From contig SFRL01000087.1 in NCBI GenBank assembly GCA_004562765.1, positions 1-7,696 of the forward strand: 7,696 bases of DNA, read 5' to 3'. This stretch comes from a bacterium (lineage in GTDB: Bacteria; Bacillota; Clostridia; Lachnospirales; Lachnospiraceae). Every line of letters starts with the position of its first letter. The first letter of the stretch is position 1. Made by a program: the position numbers and the translations under genes. The notes beneath the pieces are model-generated. The model saw only the letters and a program-made list of their open reading frames with translations. It did not search any database and was not told the DNA's origin. This document shows positions 1 to 5,441 of the stretch, piece after piece.

Positions 1-100
1 GGAAAGGTGATTTTTTTGTATAACAAACACCGCGCACCCGCATAGCGGGTGGTTTATATTTCGCACGCTTCGCGAGCTCAACAGGGTCACGACCCATAAT
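1..100. other. Left-edge intergenic DNA with clustered inverted repeats
   Basis: No gene is supported here. A perfect 7-bp inverted repeat (CACCCGC at 35-41, GCGGGTG at 45-51, loop ATA) is followed by T-rich DNA. A second short palindrome, GGGTC-AC-GACCC, spans 84-95, and GC-rich partly palindromic sequence lies at about 62-78. Reading from position 3 on the plus strand gives six codons and then TAA at 21-23, which could be the tail of a gene entering from the left, but six residues cannot be assigned. Closely packed hairpins of this kind occur at terminators and at the ends of IS200/IS605-type elements. No transposase is visible, so a mobile-element origin is only a guess. Confidence 0.4.
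35..51. repeat. Perfect 7-bp inverted repeat with 3-nt loop
   Basis: CACCCGC (35-41) pairs perfectly with GCGGGTG (45-51) around the loop ATA. On the plus strand the stem is followed by GTTTATATTT, which makes a weak terminator for a gene entering from the left conceivable. Alternatively it is a subterminal hairpin of a mobile element end. The pairing is seen directly; the role is not established. Confidence 0.5.
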
Positions 101-136
101 TAAAAGAGCGGCGTTTCAGCGAACGCCGCCCCTTTA
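101..136 (-). terminator. Rho-independent terminator of the nucleotidase gene
   Basis: On the minus strand an 8-bp perfect stem (GCGGCGTT at 129-122, AACGCCGC at 115-108) closes a 6-nt loop and is followed by TCTTTTAATT. Flanking AAAG and CTTT can extend the stem across a small internal loop. It begins about 14 bp after the TGA stop at 144-146, the expected place for the nucleotidase transcript to end. Confidence 0.8.
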
Positions 137-143
137 CTCAACA

Positions 144-3100
144 TCAGTTTTTCTTTTTTTCCGTCTCCGTTTCTGCTTCCGGCTCCGCCTCCGGATCCGC
201 CTCCACAACCGTGTTCAGCTTACCGCTCTTTCCGGTCTCATTCATCATGTAAATGATCACCGGATCATCAGCACTTGCCTTCTTCGTCACCTTTACGGTA
301 TACACATAACCGCCAAGCTCCTCGTCATAGACACCCTGATCGTTCTTATAGTATTTCTTACCGATCTTCACAACAGCCGTCGCCTGATCTATACAGAACA
401 GTTCGATCTCCTCTGTCGTATCGTAGATCACATCCGTAATCAGCTCCGGTGTCTCCGGCAGCGCCAGTTTCACAGTTGCCTGATTGACATCCCAGATGCT
501 TCCATCCGTATCACGTACCATCGCTGTGATCAGTGTTCCCGGCGCTTTCGGCTCCGACATCGTATAGGAAAAGCTTCCACCGGAATTGACCATCGTCTTC
601 ACCCTTGTATTTCCGATCAGAAGATTGATCGGTCCCTCATAGTCTTTCATATGACCGGAAACGATCGTGCTCTTGCTGTCAATCTCATCGAAGCTGATAT
701 CCGAATATGAAATCGGGATCTCGCTGACCGGTGCAACCGTTACCTGCGCCTGCGCACTGGTACGTTCCATTCCATCCACCGTATCCGATGCCGTCACGAC
801 AAGCTGTTTTCCTTCCGGCAGGTCTCCAACTGCAATCGCAAAGAAGCCGCTCGCATCAGACACGCCGGTGTACGTCTCAGCTCCGTCCGTCACCTCAATC
901 CGGTACGGTCCGTTTTTCGGTGCCGGGATCTTTCCATATATACAGTCATCTACTGCATAGATCTGGTTCAGTCTTGGCATGTTGGGCGCCACATCTGTCG
1001 CCACCATACTGGTGACAACACTGCTCTTATCCGTCCAGTCCAGACTGTACACCTGAAGCTTCGTTCCTGCCAATGGCGCAGGAATGCTCAGATTAAACAT
1101 GCCGTCTGATACACTGTACTCGACCAGCTCAACCTTTTTCTTATAATCATATACCGGGCTGTTTTCATATGCCTGCAGACCGCCGTCCTCGGGTACATAT
1201 ACCACATCGCCCGCAAACGCAATGACTTTACAGTATTTTGAATCATTGAGAACACCTGTGATCACCTGACTCTTGTTAGTGATCTCATCCACCTCCGGAG
1301 TATTTGCTCCGGTCCGCTTTACCGCACAGGAGATCTCTATACTCTTTCGCCCGCCGGCATCCTCTATCCACAATTTGATAACGGAATCTGCAGGCAGTTT
1401 CGGTGTGCTCACCGCAAAGGAGCCGTCCTCTTGCACCACTGCCGAATAGGTCTCCCCCTCAGCTACTACATACACAGTCGTTCCCGGCTCCGCCTTTCCC
1501 AGTACCTGCTTTGCACGATTTGTACATTTCGTGATCTCAGGTGTTTCCAGCATTCCCTCGTCATAGTTCGCCACCTGGATATATTTCACCGTACGATTGC
1601 CGCATTTATCTTCTGCCATCACAGAATATACTCCATTGGAGCTGACAGTAAAAGAACCGCCGGCAACCACGGATGCCCCATTCCAAAGCGCCGAATCCGC
1701 CGGTGCGATACCATTATAATACTTTACCGTTCGAACGCCCGACCGGTCACTCGCCTGTACAACGATCGGCACCTTGTGATTCGTTACCTTTGTATTTCCC
1801 GATGCCAGAACGAGGAACGGCGGTGCCTGATCCTCTTTCTCTTCTTTCACGGCTGCCTGATAATAGGCACTTTTTGAATTCTTATCCAGCGTCTGAATAT
1901 ACCAGTCCGCCGTTCGTGCATAGTCCTCTGATTTTTTTGAAGATTTTATCAGATAATTTGTTCCTTCCGGGAAGATAACCTCCCAGTTCTCATCCGTCTG
2001 CACATTTACTTCGGAATACTGGCTCTGTTCTTTCAGATAGTCCTGAAGCAACTCATTAATATAAACTCGCTTATTGCAGATCACATACTCTGAAATACTG
2101 GTTGCAACCTTACAGAAAGAACTGTTCAAGCGGGGGCTGACCAGTACAAATTCCATATCATCCGTTACTTCTTTTCCGTTACACGTAAATTTGGTCACAC
2201 GGTGTGCGTTTTCGTTAATCAGAGCGCCATCCTTATTATATCTCGCGCTCTTTGTCGGATCGATCTCGTACTCAATACCGTCAAAAACAAGGAACCCGGA
2301 CCAGTCATCCAGCCAGTCCTTATTCAGAACCGGAACCAGATTTTCATCTTCAACATGCTGCTGCACCACGGAATCCTTCCATGCCGAATCCACAGCAGCG
2401 GAAGGTTTCTGATAGGCACTTGCCAGCCATTCCAGCCATTCTCTCAATTGATCTCCGGTAATGCTGTAAATAAAAGCGAACTCCTTATTCCAGTTCTGGA
2501 TATTTAACGCATCCGCAACCGTGAAATCACCCTCCACATCAATATAATCCTGCACAGACTGATTTCCTGTAAGATTATAGCTCGTAACCGCAACTACCGG
2601 ACAATCTTTAAAATCCGTTGCAACATTGTTGATATACTCCAATCCGTAATGGATCTTCGCCTCGTTTGCCAGTTGCACGGCAACATTATCCTCCAGCGGT
2701 CCAAAATAATTCGTCACACGGCCGTTTACCTTTGCGAGGCTGGTATTGTAGATCTCATCGAACTGTTCCTGATACTGATCATTAATTTCCGTTACCGTCG
2801 GATCCGGTTTGGTTGAAGACTTCACGTACTTGATCTTTGTGTTGCTGCCTGCAACCTGCACCTTTCCATTCACCAACTTAAGTTTCAGATCGATCATACC
2901 GACACCTGCTCCGTGGTCCTTTACTGCCACGTAGGGCTTTCCATTCAGCAGTCCGTCCGCAGACACGCCCGAATAGTTGTAAAACTTTTGCACATTCGCA
3001 TCTGATGACGGAAAATTCACATGCGCATGCCCGCCCACGATCGCATCCAGCCCATCGATCTTTGACAACTCATAGGCAGCATTCTCACTCATCTGCACAT

Positions 3101-3848
3101 ATTCACCGTCACTTCCGATTCCGGTGTGTGCCAGCGCAATGATCAGATCCACATTTTTTGCTTTCAGTTTTTCCACCTGTTCTTCTACGCTGTCAACCAT
3201 ATCTTTGGTTGTCAGAAGAAGCGAATGGTCATAATGTGTCGTTAATGTCGGAGTGGTCACACCGATCAGACCGATCTTTACGGAAATCGTTTTGCCCGTT
3301 GTTGTCTTCAGCTTTTTCGTAATGACCTTATTCTCTGCCCATATGTTCTTCTTTGACTGCGCATCATATACATTTGAGACGATGACCTTGCTGCCCAGCC
3401 CTGCCTCTTCCAGCTGATCCTTCAGATACATATAGCCGTAATCAAAATCATGGTTGCCCACCGTCATGGCGTCATAGCCCATCTCTGCCATTTCCGCATA
3501 CATGTATTCCACGCCGGTAACAGCTCCTCTGTAAATGCTGTCCGATCCGTATCCGTAGATCGTATCACCAATATCTACAAGCAGCGTATTTCCATATTTC
3601 AACGATGCTTTTGCTTCATTGATCAGCGTTGCCGCCTGTGCCAGACTACCCTTTTTATATTCATAGGCAGAATCGTAATTGATGTTTACACTCTGCCCGT
3701 GCAGATCCGTTGTAGACAGAATCCGCAATGTTGTCGTGCCTGTCGCATTCGCTGCCTGCACCTGCTGAACCGGGCACACGCCCAAAAGCATGACGCACAT
3801 CAGGATCCATGCTGTTACCTTTTTCATTTTCGTGTTTCTCTTACTCAT
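144..3848 (-). CDS. Secreted CpdB/UshA-type 2',3'-cyclic-nucleotide phosphodiesterase / nucleotidase with Ig-like stalk
   Basis: This 1234-residue exoenzyme is predicted to hydrolyse extracellular nucleotides or 2',3'-cyclic nucleotides. A signal peptide (KKVTAWILMCVMLLGVC, likely cut after VQA-32) precedes a metallophosphatase domain (about 41-345). Its metal and catalytic motifs are visible: TTDLHG 46-51, GDT 94-96, GNHD 131-134, AHTG 240-243 and GGHAH 272-276. The 5'-nucleotidase C-terminal domain follows (about 375-600), with GIEYEIDPTKSARY (524-537) resembling the CpdB substrate-binding region. CpdB itself is about 650 residues; the extra 560 here form about six Ig-like modules (675-763, 767-845, 849-951, 955-1040, 1050-1130, 1131-1216), the second resembling bacterial Ig family Big_6. 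The end is an acidic PEAEPEAETETE tract and KKKN, with no LPXTG or SLH domain. The start at 3846-3848 is chosen because AGAGGTG lies just upstream; an ATG nine codons earlier (3873-3875) has no good ribosome binding site. Whether nucleotidase or cyclic phosphodiesterase activity dominates cannot be told. Confidence 0.88.
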   Translation of the reverse strand: MSKRNTKMKKVTAWILMCVMLLGVCPVQQVQAANATGTTTLRILSTTDLHGQSVNINYDSAYEYKKGSLAQAATLINEAKASLKYGNTLLVDIGDTIYGYGSDSIYRGAVTGVEYMYAEMAEMGYDAMTVGNHDFDYGYMYLKDQLEEAGLGSKVIVSNVYDAQSKKNIWAENKVITKKLKTTTGKTISVKIGLIGVTTPTLTTHYDHSLLLTTKDMVDSVEEQVEKLKAKNVDLIIALAHTGIGSDGEYVQMSENAAYELSKIDGLDAIVGGHAHVNFPSSDANVQKFYNYSGVSADGLLNGKPYVAVKDHGAGVGMIDLKLKLVNGKVQVAGSNTKIKYVKSSTKPDPTVTEINDQYQEQFDEIYNTSLAKVNGRVTNYFGPLEDNVAVQLANEAKIHYGLEYINNVATDFKDCPVVAVTSYNLTGNQSVQDYIDVEGDFTVADALNIQNWNKEFAFIYSITGDQLREWLEWLASAYQKPSAAVDSAWKDSVVQQHVEDENLVPVLNKDWLDDWSGFLVFDGIEYEIDPTKSARYNKDGALINENAHRVTKFTCNGKEVTDDMEFVLVSPRLNSSFCKVATSISEYVICNKRVYINELLQDYLKEQSQYSEVNVQTDENWEVIFPEGTNYLIKSSKKSEDYARTADWYIQTLDKNSKSAYYQAAVKEEKEDQAPPFLVLASGNTKVTNHKVPIVVQASDRSGVRTVKYYNGIAPADSALWNGASVVAGGSFTVSSNGVYSVMAEDKCGNRTVKYIQVANYDEGMLETPEITKCTNRAKQVLGKAEPGTTVYVVAEGETYSAVVQEDGSFAVSTPKLPADSVIKLWIEDAGGRKSIEISCAVKRTGANTPEVDEITNKSQVITGVLNDSKYCKVIAFAGDVVYVPEDGGLQAYENSPVYDYKKKVELVEYSVSDGMFNLSIPAPLAGTKLQVYSLDWTDKSSVVTSMVATDVAPNMPRLNQIYAVDDCIYGKIPAPKNGPYRIEVTDGAETYTGVSDASGFFAIAVGDLPEGKQLVVTASDTVDGMERTSAQAQVTVAPVSEIPISYSDISFDEIDSKSTIVSGHMKDYEGPINLLIGNTRVKTMVNSGGSFSYTMSEPKAPGTLITAMVRDTDGSIWDVNQATVKLALPETPELITDVIYDTTEEIELFCIDQATAVVKIGKKYYKNDQGVYDEELGGYVYTVKVTKKASADDPVIIYMMNETGKSGKLNTVVEADPEAEPEAETETEKKKN

Positions 3849-3852
3849 ATTA

Positions 3853-3859
3853 CACCTCT
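3853..3859 (-). promoter_or_regulatory. Ribosome binding site deciding the nucleotidase start
   Basis: On the minus strand AGAGGTG lies about 4-5 nt upstream of the ATG at 3846-3848. It supports that start over the in-frame ATG at 3873-3875, whose upstream sequence (CAGCAACGCGA) has no purine-rich Shine-Dalgarno match. Confidence 0.7.
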
Positions 3860-3869
3860 TACTTCCTTC

Positions 3870-3897
3870 CTGCATTCGCGTTGCTGATAAAATGCAG
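3870..3897 (-). promoter_or_regulatory. Inverted repeat in the nucleotidase mRNA leader
   Basis: CTGCATT (3870-3876) and AATGCAG (3891-3897) form a perfect 7-bp inverted repeat around a 14-nt loop. It lies wholly within the predicted 5' leader, between the -10 box and the ribosome binding site. It could be an RNA hairpin or an operator. It matches no riboswitch class I recognise, and function is unproven. Confidence 0.35.
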
Positions 3898-3917
3898 TAA
3901 TTACATATTGCGTTATA

Positions 3918-3947
3918 AGTATATCACATCGAGACCTCTTCAATCAA
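3918..3947 (-). promoter_or_regulatory. Predicted sigma-A promoter of the nucleotidase gene
   Basis: On the minus strand TTGATT (3947-3942) is the -35 box and TATACT (3923-3918) the -10 box, with an 18-bp spacer. A TG one base before the -10 (TGATATACT) makes it an extended -10. The predicted transcript starts near 3911, giving a leader of about 60 nt. Confidence 0.65.
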
Positions 3948-3952
3948 CTTTT

Positions 3953-3981
3953 TTGACTTTTTTACGCTTTTATGCTATGAT
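3953..3981 (+). promoter_or_regulatory. Sigma-A promoter of the first pyruvyl transferase gene
   Basis: TTGACT (3953-3958) and TATGAT (3976-3981) are separated by exactly 17 bp, and a TG one base before the -10 gives an extended -10 (TGCTATGAT). The same arrangement, with the identical stretch TTATGCTATGATGAGC, precedes the second copy at 5370-5398. This conservation supports it as the real promoter. Its -35 is back to back with the nucleotidase -35, five bases away. Confidence 0.8.
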
Positions 3982-4009
3982 GAGCGCACTATTTAAGCTT
4001 CTCTATTTG

Positions 4010-4016
4010 AAAGGGG
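4010..4016 (+). promoter_or_regulatory. Ribosome binding site of the first pyruvyl transferase
   Basis: AAAGGGG sits 6 nt before the ATG at 4023. The surrounding GAAAGGGGACACG is conserved exactly upstream of the second copy, which fixes the start codon in both genes. Confidence 0.8.
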
Positions 4017-4022
4017 ACACGC

Positions 4023-5354
4023 ATGAAATACGGAGTACTTTTTAACAAAGGCAATGTCAATCTGGGTGACGATATTCAGGCATACGCAACTGCACGCTTC
4101 TACCCTTCGCTGGACTATTTTGTAGACCGCGAGCATATTCATGAGTTTCAGAGTGAAAACAATGAACCCGTTGCGGTTATTATGAACGCCTGGTACATGT
4201 GGGAAAAATGGCATTGGCCGCCGGCCCGGTGTATCGTACCGCACATGGTCGGCATTCATTATGCCGATCACGAGCTTTCCCTGCAGCCGGGATCGCCTTT
4301 AAAATACGAGGCTTTAGAAGGCTTAGGCGGCGAGTACCTGAAAGCATATGCCCCCATTGGTTGCCGCGATTACTACACAATGAACCAGATGAAAAAGCTT
4401 GGCATCGACTGTTATTTTTCCGGTTGCATCACACTGACGCTTCCGCAGATGCCGATTGTAAAGCCCGAAAAAGAGTACATCTGTATCGTAGATGTTGACG
4501 CAAGAGTAAAAAACAGGCTCGTAAAACTTCTGGGGAACAGCGGTTACGAATTAAAGATCATGACTCACACCGGTGAGCGCGACGAGAACCGCACTTGGGA
4601 GCAGCGCAAAGAAAAGGTCGAGGAGCTCCTGACTACATACAGGAATGCAAAATGCGTGATCACCAAAAAGCTTCACTGTTCGCTGCCCTGTCTGTCTCAG
4701 GGGACACCCGTCGTCCTGATCAAACAGATGGATGACGACATCCGCTTTTCACCCTACTACGACTTTTTACATTATATTAAAACAGATGACTTCCTTGCAG
4801 GAAACTACGACTACGACTTTACCAACCCCAAACCAAACAAGCCGGATTACAAACCGGTCCGCGAGGCTCTGATCAGATCATGCGAAGAGTTTGTCGCACG
4901 CATGTCAACCGAGGAGCGTTCCGCCGAGGAACTGGATCGCTTTACTGTCAGTGACGCGGAGGTCGACCGTTGGCGATATGATCTCATGAATCAGACACTG
5001 CACATGTGGGTCGGTCAAAGCTGGAAGGAACGCAAGGATCTGAAGGATCTGAAAAACCAGCGTGACCAGCTCCAAAAACAGATCAGTACTTTAACAGAAG
5101 AAAACCAAATGCTGCGCGAAGGAAAAGACCCGTCAGCAGACACCGGTCACTCCCAAACGTTGGAAAAAACACGTGTCAGGAAGGTTCATCGCTGGCAATA
5201 TATTCTCATGGACAGCCTGCTGCGCATGAGATTGGAACGGACCAGACAGGCACACAAAAAGTTGAAAGAGCTGAAACGCGAACGAGGAAAGCTCAAAAAG
5301 CAGCTCAAGGCTTTAAAAAAAGAAAACCGCAAGCTGCGCAAGGGAAAGGCATAG
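4023..5354 (+). CDS. Polysaccharide pyruvyl transferase family protein with duplicated coiled-coil tail (copy 1)
   Basis: This 443-residue cytoplasmic protein probably transfers pyruvate from phosphoenolpyruvate to a sugar of a cell-surface glycan precursor, as PF04230 enzymes do. Family marks are the N-terminal NLGDDIQ (13-19), CRDYYTMNQMKKLGI (114-128), SGCITLTL (133-140) and, near the C-terminal end of the catalytic region, CVITKKLHCSLPCL (211-224) followed by GTPVVLI. That last motif usually reads R-x-H in the family; here it is K216-L217-H218. There is no signal peptide or membrane segment. From about residue 314 the protein becomes a highly charged coiled coil built of two related 55-residue units (314-368 and 388-442), 24 of 55 positions identical without gaps. 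A near-identical paralogue follows 87 bp downstream with its own promoter; no terminator separates them, so read-through is likely. No glycosyltransferase is adjacent, so the substrate is unknown. Confidence 0.82.
   Translation: MKYGVLFNKGNVNLGDDIQAYATARFYPSLDYFVDREHIHEFQSENNEPVAVIMNAWYMWEKWHWPPARCIVPHMVGIHYADHELSLQPGSPLKYEALEGLGGEYLKAYAPIGCRDYYTMNQMKKLGIDCYFSGCITLTLPQMPIVKPEKEYICIVDVDARVKNRLVKLLGNSGYELKIMTHTGERDENRTWEQRKEKVEELLTTYRNAKCVITKKLHCSLPCLSQGTPVVLIKQMDDDIRFSPYYDFLHYIKTDDFLAGNYDYDFTNPKPNKPDYKPVREALIRSCEEFVARMSTEERSAEELDRFTVSDAEVDRWRYDLMNQTLHMWVGQSWKERKDLKDLKNQRDQLQKQISTLTEENQMLREGKDPSADTGHSQTLEKTRVRKVHRWQYILMDSLLRMRLERTRQAHKKLKELKRERGKLKKQLKALKKENRKLRKGKA
4962..5126 (+). repeat. Coiled-coil unit 1 of copy 1 (residues 314-368)
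   Basis: Residues 314-368 begin V-D-R-W-R-Y-D-L-M and end L-R-E-G-K, with a heptad-like run of L, K and Q between them. The unit aligns without gaps to residues 388-442 of the same protein. It also contains a 9-bp tandem repeat, AAGGATCTG twice at 5034-5051, encoding KDLKDL. Confidence 0.75.
5184..5348 (+). repeat. Coiled-coil unit 2 of copy 1 (residues 388-442)
   Basis: Residues 388-442 begin V-H-R-W-Q-Y-I-L-M and end L-R-K-G-K, an exact 74-residue offset from unit 1. The charged stretch 405-434 (ERTRQAHKKLKELK onward) matches the tail of the second gene product at 19 of 30 positions, against 14 of 30 for unit 1. Unit 2 therefore looks closer to the neighbour's tail than unit 1 does. Confidence 0.75.
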
Positions 5355-5369
5355 CCGCGAACCATCTTT

Positions 5370-5398
5370 TTGACTTTTACAATGGGTTATGCTATGAT
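5370..5398 (+). promoter_or_regulatory. Sigma-A promoter of the second pyruvyl transferase gene
   Basis: TTGACT (5370-5375) and TATGAT (5393-5398) have a 17-bp spacer and a TG extended -10, matching the promoter of copy 1. The spacer itself differs in its middle part while the boxes are unchanged. This suggests the promoter was duplicated with the gene and has been kept functional. Confidence 0.8.
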
Positions 5399-5428
5399 GA
5401 GCACAGTGTTGTGAACATTATTAATTCG

Positions 5429-5435
5429 AAAGGGG
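5429..5435 (+). promoter_or_regulatory. Ribosome binding site of the second pyruvyl transferase
   Basis: AAAGGGG lies 6 nt before the ATG at 5442, in the same GAAAGGGGACACG context as copy 1. Confidence 0.8.
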
Positions 5436-5441
5436 ACACGT

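Noticed and set aside
667..2507. Several plus-strand open frames of 69-148 codons opposite the nucleotidase
   Set aside because: They are antisense shadows of a long, clearly coding gene. They have no ribosome binding sites, no recognisable domains, and they overlap one another.
3849..3875. Longer nucleotidase start at the ATG 3873-3875
   Set aside because: It has no Shine-Dalgarno upstream and would put nine polar residues before the signal peptide region. The ATG at 3846-3848 has AGAGGTG at proper spacing.
3849..4022. Riboswitch in the divergent intergenic region
   Set aside because: The leaders are about 35 and 60 nt, too short for most known classes, and no conserved aptamer core was recognised.
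3450..4045. Plus-strand open frames across the nucleotidase start and the divergent promoter region
   Set aside because: They run through the signal peptide region and both promoters, lack plausible initiation sites, and their translations look like random reverse-frame sequence.
4962..5348. CRISPR array or tandem DNA satellite in the coiled-coil region
   Set aside because: The repeats are protein-level modules with diverged DNA and only two copies. There are no short identical repeats with unique spacers.
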